This document shows positions 31,353 through 39,738 of a stretch of 41,691 nt of DNA, piece after piece. The notes below the pieces were generated by a model. It searched no databases. It had not been told where the DNA came from and saw only the letters and a program-made list of their open reading frames with translations. Where the stretch lies: the NCBI GenBank assembly GCA_022511075.1, contig JAFLSE010000022.1, positions 1 through 41,691 on the forward strand, given 5' to 3'. Both the position numbers and the translations under genes were made by a program. This stretch comes from Prevotella sp. Lineage in GTDB: Bacteria > Bacteroidota > Bacteroidia > Bacteroidales > Bacteroidaceae. Numbering within the stretch: the first letter of the stretch is position 1; every line of letters starts with the position of its first letter.

Positions 31353-31384
31353 CAAAGGTAATGCTTTTTCTTTTAGCCTCCAAA
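31353..31384 (-). promoter_or_regulatory. Consensus promoter of the candidate small RNA
   Basis: On the minus strand, TTTG (31384-31381), a 20-bp spacer and TACCTTTG (31360-31353) fit the consensus at every defined position. No open reading frame starts after it. Confidence 0.7.
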
Positions 31385-31475
31385 TTTTTAGGGATAAAAC
31401 TTTCGAATTAAACAATATTTAACTCTTCGAGGCTTTTTTTGTCCGAAAAAGAACATTTTATTAGAAAAAAAGAGC

Positions 31476-31483
31476 TAACTTTG
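31476..31483 (+). promoter_or_regulatory. Promoter of the hybrid two-component gene
   Basis: TAACTTTG (31476-31483), followed by GC, is a -7 element about 35 bp before the ATG at 31518. The -33 region has TTTA (31457-31460) and no full TTTG. Confidence 0.5.
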
Positions 31484-31517
31484 CACGAAAGAAGACAAAA
31501 ACGTAAACCTAAATGCT

Positions 31518-34500
31518 ATGAAACAACGATTTTTGGGCTTGGTTGTGATGCTTTGCTGTGCATTTGCATCGGTATATGCGCAACCGGGAATACTATATGA
31601 CGGAGACAGCCGTCTGTCGAGCAGCCTCGTTAAATATGCCTATCAAGACAGTCGCGGAATAATGTGGATTGTTACAAACAACGGATTGGACAAATACGAC
31701 GGCTACGACTTTACCACTATAAATAAGGAGGACGGACTTAACAGCGACATGATAAACTATGTGGCAGAAGACGGCAGCGGACACATCTACGTTTGTCAGG
31801 CAAATGGCATACAGGTGATTGTGAACGACCAACCCGTGCAGGTTACGAAAGACGGTGCACAGATAGACTGCTGGGTGAGCCACATGACAATGCGCAGACA
31901 CGGCACGCCCGTGTTTGCCACAAGCGGCATAGGACTCTTCGAGATGACAGGACTAACCACTGCCAAAAGCATGTTTCCAGACGAAAAGTCGCTCGACTTT
32001 GTGAGGAAGGTGATGGAAGACAGCGAAGGAAACATCTGGGCGGTGACCGAAGACAAGGGTGTGATACGCATAGACGAAAAAGGAAAGCTGAAAAGCTATT
32101 TTGACGATGCCGACAAAAGAAGCAGCATGACCGACATCTGCCAAGACGACAACGGAAACATATACATAGGTTGCACCAACTACGGCGTGTATGCCATGCG
32201 AAAAGGCATGACCGACTTTGCACTCATGCCGGCAACACAAGGCATACCAGTGTCGTCGCTGCTGCCACGCAAGGGCGGAGTGCTGATGATTGGCTGCAAC
32301 GGACAGGGCTTGAAACTGCTTGACACACGCACGGGAACGCTGACCAACAGCACCCTGCACACCCAAAACGCAAATCTCGACAACACGAAGGTGACATCAA
32401 TAACCACCGACCGAAACAACAACATCTGGCTGAGCCTGTTCCAAAAGGGTCTGTTCGTAGAGACCGACCAAGGTTCGATGTTCGAGTATATAGGCTACAA
32501 AAGGGCTGGCAAGAGTCCTATAGGCGACCAATGCGTGATGGCAACATATCGCTCGGCAGACGGCACGATATGGATAGGCACCGACGGCGGAGGACTATAC
32601 GGCATAGACGCAAGCCGCGGCTACGAGCAGACGGCACACTTTGCACCAGGCAACAACGAGAACTCAACGCCTCCCACGATACTCTGCATTGCAGAAGACG
32701 AGACCGGCAGGCTTTGGGTAGGCTCATACACGAAAGGATGCGGCTGGATAGACAAGAAGACAGGCGAATATCACCGCATGGCGTGGAGCTACGGCAAGGC
32801 GGCATCGGTGTTCGAGATTATTGCCGACAAGAAAGGTCGCCTGTGGTTCGGAACACTCGGCAGCGGAGTGAAACTCTACGACACCACAACCGGTGAGACA
32901 AAAAACTACAGGCAAAATCAGGAGCAGAGCGACCAAGGCATTGCCAACGACTACATAATGCAGATGCGCCTGTCGAGAGACGGACAGCAGCTGTATGTTG
33001 GCACATCGGTGGGACTCTCCACGCTCGACATTCCCACAGGCAGCTGGACAAAGACATTCGGCACTAACCTGCTGCTTAAGGACGTAAGCATATCAGGCAT
33101 CATGGAGGACTCGAAAGGGCGAGTATGGTTGTGCAGCACCGAAGGACTGTTTATGATAGAAAAGAGACCTGACCCGAAGATAACAAAATACACAACGAAA
33201 GAAGGACTGCCATCGAATGCCGCCTCCGACATTCAAGAGGACAAGGCTGGCAACCTGTGGATAAGCACTAAGAAGGGACTATGCCGCATGGACGGAAAGA
33301 CAGGCAAGATGACCAACTACTTCGTAAGCGACGGATTGCAGGGCAACGAGTTCAGCGAAGGCGTGTCTACCGCCTTGGCAAACGGCAAGCTGCTCTTCGG
33401 CGGCATGGCAGGAATAACGGTGTTCAATCCCGACAACGTAAAGCCCGCCACGCAAAAGCTGTCCGTCACGCTGACGGGATTTGAAGTAGGCAACACTCTG
33501 GTGAAAGCCGGAATGAAGTCGGGCAGCTACGTGATATGCGACACCACGGCGGCAGCAAGCACGCGCTTCGACCTATGCCATCAGGATAACACCGTGACAC
33601 TGAGGCTGTCGACACTGACATTCAGAGACCAGGAGCGCACGACATACCGATACAGGATTGGCAACGACAAGTGGACGACACTGGCTGAAGGCGACAACAG
33701 GCTGACGCTTACGCAGCTGACACCGGGAACATACGACATGCAGATACAGGCGATGCTCAACGGAGATGCGTCGGACATCAAAGACATTACCATTGTGGTG
33801 CACAACCCGTGGTATTTCTCATGGTGGGCAAAAACCATATACTTCATTATATTAATATGTATATGCCTGTGGCTCTATCACAACATGAAGCAACGCCAGC
33901 AAGACAAGCTCGACCTGCAAAAGCACAAGCATGCAGAGGAGCTGAACGACGCGAAACTGCGCTTCTTCATAGACCTGAGCCACGAGATACGCACGCCTAT
34001 GACACTCATTACATCGCCCTTGCAGCAGCTGATGACCGAGGACGAAAATCCCCACCGAAACGCCATATACGCCACCATAAAGCGCAACGCGGAGAGAATA
34101 CTGCACATAGTGAACCAGATAATGGACATTCGCAAGATTGACAAGGGGCAGATGCGTATGCAGATGCAGGAAACGGACATGGTGAAAATGGTGAACGAGA
34201 TAAGCTCGCTCTTCGCATATACGGCAGAGAACAAGCACATAAACCTCCAATTCCTGCACAACGGCATTGAGGAGCTTGAGGCGTGGGTAGACCGCACAGC
34301 TATGGACAAGGTGATGATGAACCTGCTGTCGAACGCCATAAAGTTCACGCACAACGGCGGCAACATAACGATAGAGCTGACACACGACGAAAAGCAGCTG
34401 CAACTGTGCGTGAGCGACGACGGAATACCAATTCCCGAAGGACAGTTGGAGAAGATTTTCGAGCGTTTCTACCAACCGAAGGAAAACGTGAAGCCGGGCA

Positions 34501-35504
34501 CGGGAGTGGGATTAGACCTTACACGTTCTCTCGTGGAGCTTCAGCATGGCACAATACATGCCGAAAACCTGCCCGACGGCAAAGGGTGCAAGTTTGTTGT
34601 ATGCCTGCCATTGGGAAAGGAGCATCTCAATGCAGACGAGATATTGGAGACGAAGGAAACCGTGCATCATATCGTGCAAAAGGAGGCAGTTCCACAGGTC
34701 GCAGAACCCCAAAACACCCCCCCCAGTGCGAAAATCAGCAAGAAGCCGACCATAGTAGTGGCAGAGGACGACGACGAGATAAGGCAGTATCTCGAACAGT
34801 CGCTCAGCGAGACTTTCCGCGTAATAGCCTGTCAGGACGGAAGCGAGGCGCTGCCGATAATACAGCGAGAACTGCCGCAATTGGTTATTACGGATATTAT
34901 GATGCCGAAAATGAACGGTCACGAACTCTGTACAAAAATAAAGTCGAACATACGCACCAACGACATTCCTGTGATAATGCTCTCGGCAAAGACAATGGAC
35001 AACGATGTGCTGGAAGGCTTGGAGCTGGGTGCCGACAAGTATGTGCCCAAGCCATTTAATATGGAAATCCTGCAACGCACCATTATCAACCTCATCAACA
35101 CTCGCCGACTGATGAAAAAGAAATTCTCCGGCGAGGAAAGCCAGAGCGACAAGATTGAGAATATAGAGATGTCGTCGCCCGACGAAAAACTGTTGGCAAA
35201 GATTATGGACGTTATCAACCGTAATATAAGCAACAGCGATATGAGCGTTGACATGATTGCGCGTGAGGTGGGATTGAGCCGCGTACACCTGCACCGCAAG
35301 ATGAAGGAACTGACCAACCAGACACCTCACGACTTCATAAAGAACCTGCGAATGGAGCAGGCTGCAAAGCTGCTGTCATCAGGCAACCACAACATTGCCG
35401 AGGTTGTCTATAAGTGCGGCTTCAACAATGCCACGTCGTTCTCAACGATGTTCAAGAAAATGTATGGTCAGACACCGAGCGAGTATATGAAGGGCTATCA
35501 ATAG
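31518..35504 (+). CDS. Hybrid two-component system sensor/regulator (HTCS)
   Basis: One 1328-aa chain combines sensor and transcription factor. A signal peptide (about 1-21, ending SVYAQ) is followed by periplasmic two-bladed beta-propeller repeats with the motif D-x-x-G-x-I-W-I/V-x-T (residues ~25-640) and a Y_Y_Y-type domain (~690-760). Then come one membrane helix (~770-790, TIYFIILICICLWLY), a kinase core (His in DLSHEIRTP near 820; N box NLLSNAIKFTHNGG; G box GTGVGLDLTRSLV), a receiver (Asp in VITDIMMPKMNG near 1125) and an AraC-type helix-turn-helix (~1230-1328). In Bacteroidetes such proteins usually control carbohydrate-use loci near them, but no SusC/SusD or glycoside hydrolase genes appear here. 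The ligand is unknown. The stop overlaps the convergent dehydratase gene by 7 bp. Confidence 0.93.
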   Translation: MKQRFLGLVVMLCCAFASVYAQPGILYDGDSRLSSSLVKYAYQDSRGIMWIVTNNGLDKYDGYDFTTINKEDGLNSDMINYVAEDGSGHIYVCQANGIQVIVNDQPVQVTKDGAQIDCWVSHMTMRRHGTPVFATSGIGLFEMTGLTTAKSMFPDEKSLDFVRKVMEDSEGNIWAVTEDKGVIRIDEKGKLKSYFDDADKRSSMTDICQDDNGNIYIGCTNYGVYAMRKGMTDFALMPATQGIPVSSLLPRKGGVLMIGCNGQGLKLLDTRTGTLTNSTLHTQNANLDNTKVTSITTDRNNNIWLSLFQKGLFVETDQGSMFEYIGYKRAGKSPIGDQCVMATYRSADGTIWIGTDGGGLYGIDASRGYEQTAHFAPGNNENSTPPTILCIAEDETGRLWVGSYTKGCGWIDKKTGEYHRMAWSYGKAASVFEIIADKKGRLWFGTLGSGVKLYDTTTGETKNYRQNQEQSDQGIANDYIMQMRLSRDGQQLYVGTSVGLSTLDIPTGSWTKTFGTNLLLKDVSISGIMEDSKGRVWLCSTEGLFMIEKRPDPKITKYTTKEGLPSNAASDIQEDKAGNLWISTKKGLCRMDGKTGKMTNYFVSDGLQGNEFSEGVSTALANGKLLFGGMAGITVFNPDNVKPATQKLSVTLTGFEVGNTLVKAGMKSGSYVICDTTAAASTRFDLCHQDNTVTLRLSTLTFRDQERTTYRYRIGNDKWTTLAEGDNRLTLTQLTPGTYDMQIQAMLNGDASDIKDITIVVHNPWYFSWWAKTIYFIILICICLWLYHNMKQRQQDKLDLQKHKHAEELNDAKLRFFIDLSHEIRTPMTLITSPLQQLMTEDENPHRNAIYATIKRNAERILHIVNQIMDIRKIDKGQMRMQMQETDMVKMVNEISSLFAYTAENKHINLQFLHNGIEELEAWVDRTAMDKVMMNLLSNAIKFTHNGGNITIELTHDEKQLQLCVSDDGIPIPEGQLEKIFERFYQPKENVKPGTGVGLDLTRSLVELQHGTIHAENLPDGKGCKFVVCLPLGKEHLNADEILETKETVHHIVQKEAVPQVAEPQNTPPSAKISKKPTIVVAEDDDEIRQYLEQSLSETFRVIACQDGSEALPIIQRELPQLVITDIMMPKMNGHELCTKIKSNIRTNDIPVIMLSAKTMDNDVLEGLELGADKYVPKPFNMEILQRTIINLINTRRLMKKKFSGEESQSDKIENIEMSSPDEKLLAKIMDVINRNISNSDMSVDMIAREVGLSRVHLHRKMKELTNQTPHDFIKNLRMEQAAKLLSSGNHNIAEVVYKCGFNNATSFSTMFKKMYGQTPSEYMKGYQ

Positions 35505-36685
35505 AAGCCCTTCTCCCTCAGTGCGTTGTTTATCTGCTCCATGTGTTGTTCGTCGCGCGTCTCGCACACTATGCGCAGAATGCAGGCGTTAATCTTCTCG
35601 CTGGAACCGCTGCGGTCGTGGCGCACGCTCGTGATGTTGCCGCCGCAACTGGCTATCACCGATGCCACCTCAACCAACTTGCCGGGGTGGTCGTCGAGCT
35701 CCACATTTATCACGCAGTAGCGGCCGCTCTTTGTCAGTCCGCGCTTTATCACCTTGTTAAGTATCGTAACGTCTATGTTGCCGCCGCTTACTATGCACAC
35801 TGTCTTCTTGCCCTGCACAGGCAGCTTATTGTACATCACGGCAGCAACGGCAGCCGCACCTGCACCCTCGGCAACAACCTTCTCCTTTTCGAGCAGGTGA
35901 AGTATCGCGCCGCATATCTCGTCTTCGGTTACGGTAACAAACTTGTCAACATACTTTGAGCAAATATCGTATGTAAGGTTGCCCGGTTCTTTCACGGCAA
36001 TTCCGTCGGCGATGGTAGACACCGACTGCAATCTTTCCTTGCATTTCTTCTCCACGCTGTTCACCATGCTCGGTGCTCCTGCCGCCTGCACTCCGTAGAC
36101 CTTCACCTTCGGGTTGAGCGACTTTATGGCAAACGCCACGCCGCTTATCAGTCCGCCGCCGCCCACCGACACTACCACAGCCTCGACATCGGGCAGCTGG
36201 TCGAGCAGTTCAAGTCCTATAGTGCCCTGTCCTGCTATCACGTTCTCGTCGTCGAAGGGGTGAATGAAGGTGTAGCCCTTTTCTTCCTTCAGCTGCAATG
36301 CCTTGTTGTATGCGTCGTCGTAGACACCCGGCACGAGGCATATCTCCGCCCCATAACTGCGTGTTGCCTCCACCTTACTTATCGGCGCACCTTCGGGCAG
36401 GCATATCAGCGACTTTATGCCGTGGGCCGTCGCCGCCAGCGCAACACCCTGCGCATGGTTGCCAGCCGAGCATGCTATCACTCCCTTTGAGCGTTCCTCT
36501 TCCGTCAGTTGCGATATCTTGTAGTATGCGCCCCTCACCTTGAAAGAGCCTGTCTCCTGAAGGTTCTCCGGCTTCAGATACACGTCGCACTCCGCGTTAA
36601 TCTTCGGCGCTCTTACTAATTCAGTGTTTCTTATTATCCTTCCAAGCACATAGCGTGCCTTGTAAACATTGTCTAAGTTCAGCAT
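35498..36685 (-). CDS. ilvA: Threonine ammonia-lyase (threonine dehydratase)
   Basis: This cytoplasmic PLP enzyme converts threonine to 2-oxobutanoate and ammonia, the first step towards isoleucine. The PLP lysine lies in ETGSFKVRGA, the asparagine loop in CSAGNHAQGVA, and the phosphate-binding glycines in VSVGGGGLISG. After residue ~320 an ACT-type domain begins (YCVINVELDDHPGKLVEVASVIA). At 395 aa, with one short regulatory domain, it has the size of the short form, so a catabolic TdcB-like role is equally possible. It has its own promoter (36722-36752). The gene end overlaps the HTCS stop. Confidence 0.92.
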   Translation of the reverse strand: MLNLDNVYKARYVLGRIIRNTELVRAPKINAECDVYLKPENLQETGSFKVRGAYYKISQLTEEERSKGVIACSAGNHAQGVALAATAHGIKSLICLPEGAPISKVEATRSYGAEICLVPGVYDDAYNKALQLKEEKGYTFIHPFDDENVIAGQGTIGLELLDQLPDVEAVVVSVGGGGLISGVAFAIKSLNPKVKVYGVQAAGAPSMVNSVEKKCKERLQSVSTIADGIAVKEPGNLTYDICSKYVDKFVTVTEDEICGAILHLLEKEKVVAEGAGAAAVAAVMYNKLPVQGKKTVCIVSGGNIDVTILNKVIKRGLTKSGRYCVINVELDDHPGKLVEVASVIASCGGNITSVRHDRSGSSEKINACILRIVCETRDEQHMEQINNALREKGFY

Positions 36686-36721
36686 AGGTTGTCGGTTTTT
36701 TGAGATTGTTGTTTTCGACTA

Positions 36722-36752
36722 CAAAGTTACAAAAAAAATCTGAAACAACAAA
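36722..36752 (-). promoter_or_regulatory. Promoter of threonine dehydratase
   Basis: On the minus strand, TTTG (36752-36749), a 19-bp spacer and TAACTTTG (36729-36722) fit the Bacteroidetes consensus. The gene starts about 37 bp after the -7 element. Confidence 0.75.
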
Positions 36753-36800
36753 ATCAATGGCGCTAAGTTTTTTATGATACTGCTATGCAAAGACTGATTT

Positions 36801-37020
36801 TGCAACATTGCAACATTGTAACATTGTAACATTAAGGAATTTCCATTTAGTTGAGGCTAAAAATTGAAAGTAAAATGACGATAATTGCTTACAGATTTAT
36901 AGTATATTAATTTTATTATAATATATAATATATATATTATAATAACTTATTAGGATGCGCCCTACTTCTGCATAGTCGAAAATGCTTAATGTTACAATGT
37001 TACAATGTTGCAAAGTTGCA
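36801..37020. repeat. 220-bp inverted-repeat element with 8-bp internal repeats and central A+T palindrome
   Basis: The left arm (36801-36836) reads TGCAACAT twice and then TGTAACAT twice, followed by TAAG. The right arm (36985-37020) is its reverse complement with 35 of 36 bases matching. Between them, near the middle, is a 13-bp A+T palindrome (36913-36925 with 36933-36945). No gene lies inside. The arms make it look like a small non-autonomous mobile element, a long RNA hairpin or a protein-binding array. Confidence 0.7.
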
Positions 37021-37094
37021 TTTTCACATTAAGCGATGTTTAATGCCCGACTGTCGCTTGCTGCTCCGTCGACAATCGAAGCCAGCTTCAACGG

Positions 37095-37145
37095 GCATCG
37101 AAACGGCAAGCGATGAGCATCGAAACGGCAAGCGATGGGCATCGA
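37095..37145. repeat. 22-bp tandem repeat, about 2.3 copies
   Basis: GCATCGAAACGGCAAGCGAT followed by two bases (GA or GG) recurs at 37095 and 37117, with a partial copy at 37139. Within each copy CATCG and CGATG can pair as a small hairpin. CGCTTGC, the complement of GCAAGCG, also occurs upstream near 37054. The segment is G+C-rich against an A+T-rich background. Confidence 0.7.
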
Positions 37146-37285
37146 GAATAGTTAGTTATAAGTGATTAGTGTTCAGTGTTTAGTTGGTTGTCTGGCTGAA
37201 CATCAAAGAAAAGGCAGGTTTACATTTTTTAAGACGAAAGAGAGGCTTTGTTAACAGATTTTTGCAGGTTATGGAATGCCGTTTT

Positions 37286-37317
37286 TTTGGCGGTGGGAAG
37301 AAAAAGCAGTACCTTTG
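37286..37317 (+). promoter_or_regulatory. Promoter of ribD
   Basis: TTTG (37286-37289), a 20-bp spacer and TACCTTTG (37310-37317) fit the consensus fully. The expected start near 37323 lies inside a longer upstream open frame, which rules out start codons before it. Confidence 0.75.
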
Positions 37318-37369
37318 CATCGTCGAAGTAAAAGAAGGTATGAGGTTAGAGGAAGTTGAGAAAAATGCA

Positions 37370-38290
37370 ATGCATTGGCAGTATATGCGCCGCTGTCTGC
37401 AACTGGCGCGCAACGGTATGCAGAACGCACGACCAAACCCGATGGTGGGGGCGGTGATTGTGGCGGACGACGGCAGGATTATAGGCGAGGGTTATCATCA
37501 GCGATGCGGCGAGGGGCACGCCGAGGTGAATGCCTTTGCAAGCGTGAAGCCCGAAGACGAGCCGCTACTGGGGAATGCCACGATATACGTGAGCCTTGAG
37601 CCTTGCGCTCACTACGGCAAGACGCCGCCGTGCGCGGAACTTATTATCAGGAAAGGCGTGAAGCGCTGCGTGGTGGGATGCACCGACCCCTTTGCGAAAG
37701 TGCAGGGCAGGGGCATTGAGATGATGAGGAAGGCAGGAATAGAGGTGACGGTGGGAGTGCTTGAGGAAGAATGCCGCGAACTGAACAAGCGTTTCTTTAC
37801 GTATCACAGCAAAAAACGCCCGTACATACTGCTGAAATGGGCGCAGAGTATAAATGGCTTTATTGATGATAACTTCAAGTCATACGCTTTCTCAAACGAA
37901 TACACGCAAAAACTGGTACACAAACTTCGGGCTGAACACGACGCTATATTGGTGGGCAGGACAACTGACGAGCGCGAACACCCGCAACTGAACGTGCGCC
38001 ACTGGCACGGAAAGAATCCAAAAAAGATTGTACTGGCAGGCAACACCAACCTTACACGACTTATGGAGCAACTATACGAGGAAGGCATACAGAGCCTGAT
38101 TGTAGAGGGCGGCGCAAAGGTGCTTGACTCGTTTATCGAGGCAGGGCTTTATGACGAAATAAGGATTGAGACGGCACGGGTGATAATAGCCAGCGGCACG
38201 CGCGCACCACGGCTGCCGCAAAAAATAATCCTGCATAAGCATGAGCATTATGCAGGAAATTGTATAGAGTGGTTTATGCCGTCAGATTAA
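37370..38290 (+). CDS. ribD: Bifunctional riboflavin biosynthesis deaminase/reductase RibD
   Basis: The enzyme performs two steps of riboflavin synthesis: deamination of the diaminopyrimidine and NADPH-dependent reduction of its ribose. The zinc-binding deaminase motifs are GEGHAEVNAF and EPCAHYGKTPPCAEL (residues ~45-95). The reductase part begins near YILLKWAQSINGFI and includes AILVGRTTDEREHPQLNVR and LIVEGGAKVLDSFI. ATG at 37370 (MHWQYMRRCLQLARNG) fits the family start; ATG at 37340 is an alternative. The frame continues to 37184, but the promoter lies downstream of that point. The stop overlaps the convergent receiver gene by 4 bp. Confidence 0.92.
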   Translation: MHWQYMRRCLQLARNGMQNARPNPMVGAVIVADDGRIIGEGYHQRCGEGHAEVNAFASVKPEDEPLLGNATIYVSLEPCAHYGKTPPCAELIIRKGVKRCVVGCTDPFAKVQGRGIEMMRKAGIEVTVGVLEEECRELNKRFFTYHSKKRPYILLKWAQSINGFIDDNFKSYAFSNEYTQKLVHKLRAEHDAILVGRTTDEREHPQLNVRHWHGKNPKKIVLAGNTNLTRLMEQLYEEGIQSLIVEGGAKVLDSFIEAGLYDEIRIETARVIIASGTRAPRLPQKIILHKHEHYAGNCIEWFMPSD

Positions 38291-38637
38291 ATAAAGCGCG
38301 CTATCGTCTCCAGACACAATGTCGCGTTAACGGGTTTGGTTACAAACTCGTCGCAGCCTGCCGCAAAAGCAGCGTCGCGGTCGCTTCCGAAAGCATTCGC
38401 CGTAACGGCGAGGATAGGAAGGTTGGGGTGGGAGCCCTTGATGATTTTCGTTGCCGTCAAGCCGTCCATGATAGGCATCTGCATATCCATGAGCACCAGG
38501 TCGTAAGAGCCGGCATTGACCATTTCGACAGCCTCCTGACCGTGATGTGCACGGGCTATCTCATAGTGCTTGCGCAAGATGTAACTCATCAAAATGTAGT
38601 TGCTCTCGTTGTCTTCTGCTACTAATATCTTCTTCAT
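38287..38637 (-). CDS. Stand-alone receiver-domain protein
   Basis: The protein is a single CheY-like receiver of 116 aa. It contains VAEDNESN (acidic pocket), the phosphorylated Asp in DLVLMDMQMPIMDG, the Thr in LAVTANAF and the Lys in EFVTKPVN. It has no output domain. The motif spacing is closest to receivers found at the end of hybrid kinases. It might shuttle phosphate from a kinase elsewhere or act by protein contact. It has its own promoter 76 bp upstream and no kinase partner nearby. Confidence 0.85.
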   Translation of the reverse strand: MKKILVAEDNESNYILMSYILRKHYEIARAHHGQEAVEMVNAGSYDLVLMDMQMPIMDGLTATKIIKGSHPNLPILAVTANAFGSDRDAAFAAGCDEFVTKPVNATLCLETIARFI

Positions 38638-38713
38638 ACGTTTATAATTGTTTTTTCTGTTTGCGAAACCTTATATCTTAGTCTTAAGATAGTCCTAAAT
38701 GTCCAATCTCCTG

Positions 38714-38721
38714 CAAAGGTA
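38714..38721 (-). promoter_or_regulatory. Promoter of the stand-alone receiver
   Basis: TACCTTTG on the minus strand (38721-38714) is a perfect -7 element. No clear -33 is present. The leader of about 70 bases includes a small hairpin ATCTTA/TAAGAT near 38673-38688. Confidence 0.55.
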
Positions 38722-38775
38722 CACTTTTTTGATTAAAAATAGTATATATATTATACTTTTTAACTATTTTTTCCT

Positions 38776-39708
38776 TTAACTTTCCAAGTTTTCGTCATTA
38801 TTCTTGCCGGAAAGCGTACCCACGGGCACAGGCATCTCCTTTGCCTTTATCCTGTCGAAGCCCTCGCCGTAGACACCGATGACGCGGCTCTGCGACACGA
38901 AGGCGTTGGGGTCGATAGACTTTATGATGCTGAAAATCACGGTGCTCTCGCTGCCCTTGGCAAGCACGAAAAGCATGTGAACATCTTTCTGGGTGTAGAA
39001 TCCGCTGGCGTTTATCACGGTAACGCCGCGATGCGGATTGTTGTTTATCGCCTCACCAATTTCCTTGTACTTGTCGCTGATGATGAAAAACTGCACCGAG
39101 CGACGGGCGGAGTTAACCACCTGGTCGAGCGTGAAGCTGCAAATGAACAGCGTGGCATAGCCGTAGACCACCTTTTCCCAATCTTTCAGCACGAAATAGC
39201 TGCACGATATTATAATGACATCGCAAAGCAATATGACGCGCCCGAGCGTTATGTCGCGATACTTGTTGATGATGGCAGCCACAATGTCGGTGCCGCCAGT
39301 GCTGCCGTTGGCGCAGAAAGCCAAGCCCACGCCTGCACCGCAGAGCGACGCGCCAATGACGCAAGCCATGAATGGCTGACCCGAAAGGAGACGGACATCG
39401 CCCACAATCTGCTGCGTTACGGCTGTGATAAACGTCATGGCAAACACGGCATACACCGTCTTGGCGGAGAAGCGCCACCCCAATATCCTTATGGCACACA
39501 GCAGGAGCATGAAATTGATTGGGAAATAGACAAACTGAACGGGTAGCCCCGTGGCAAAATATACGATGCTCGCAATGCCCGGCACACCACCCGTGGTTAT
39601 GTCGTTGGGCAACAGGAAAACGGTCCATCCTATACTGTAGAGTATAAGACCGACCGTTATTTCCAGATAGTTCTTGATTTCCTCGATGGCGAGTTTCTTG
39701 CTCAACAT
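38776..39708 (-). CDS. YitT-family membrane protein
   Basis: Five to six membrane helices (residues ~15-205) include VGLILYSIGWTVFLLPNDITTGGVPGIA and GVGLAFCANGSTGGTDIVAAI, the marks of the YitT family. The C-terminal ~85 residues form the associated cytoplasmic DUF2179 domain (GVTVINASGFYTQKDVHMLFVLAKGSE). At 310 aa it is of normal length. Its biochemical role is not established for the family. It follows asd by 30 bp on the same strand and may be cotranscribed. Confidence 0.9.
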   Translation of the reverse strand: MLSKKLAIEEIKNYLEITVGLILYSIGWTVFLLPNDITTGGVPGIASIVYFATGLPVQFVYFPINFMLLLCAIRILGWRFSAKTVYAVFAMTFITAVTQQIVGDVRLLSGQPFMACVIGASLCGAGVGLAFCANGSTGGTDIVAAIINKYRDITLGRVILLCDVIIISCSYFVLKDWEKVVYGYATLFICSFTLDQVVNSARRSVQFFIISDKYKEIGEAINNNPHRGVTVINASGFYTQKDVHMLFVLAKGSESTVIFSIIKSIDPNAFVSQSRVIGVYGEGFDRIKAKEMPVPVGTLSGKNNDENLES

Positions 39709-39738
39709 AGTAAAACAAAGAGCGAAAAAATGTGTTTT

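Larger units (their letters stand above)
36686..37369. other. Intergenic region between threonine dehydratase and ribD, rich in repeats
   Basis: This stretch carries, in order: the ilvA promoter, a 220-bp inverted-repeat element (36801-37020), a 22-bp tandem repeat (37095-37145), a short A/T-rich run AGTGATTAGTGTTCAGT, also near 18704, and the ribD promoter. The only long frame, starting at 37184, is an upstream extension of ribD interrupted by that promoter. Confidence 0.6.

Noticed and set aside
37184..37369. N-terminal extension of ribD
   Set aside because: A full consensus promoter (37286-37317) lies within it, and the extra residues do not resemble RibD.
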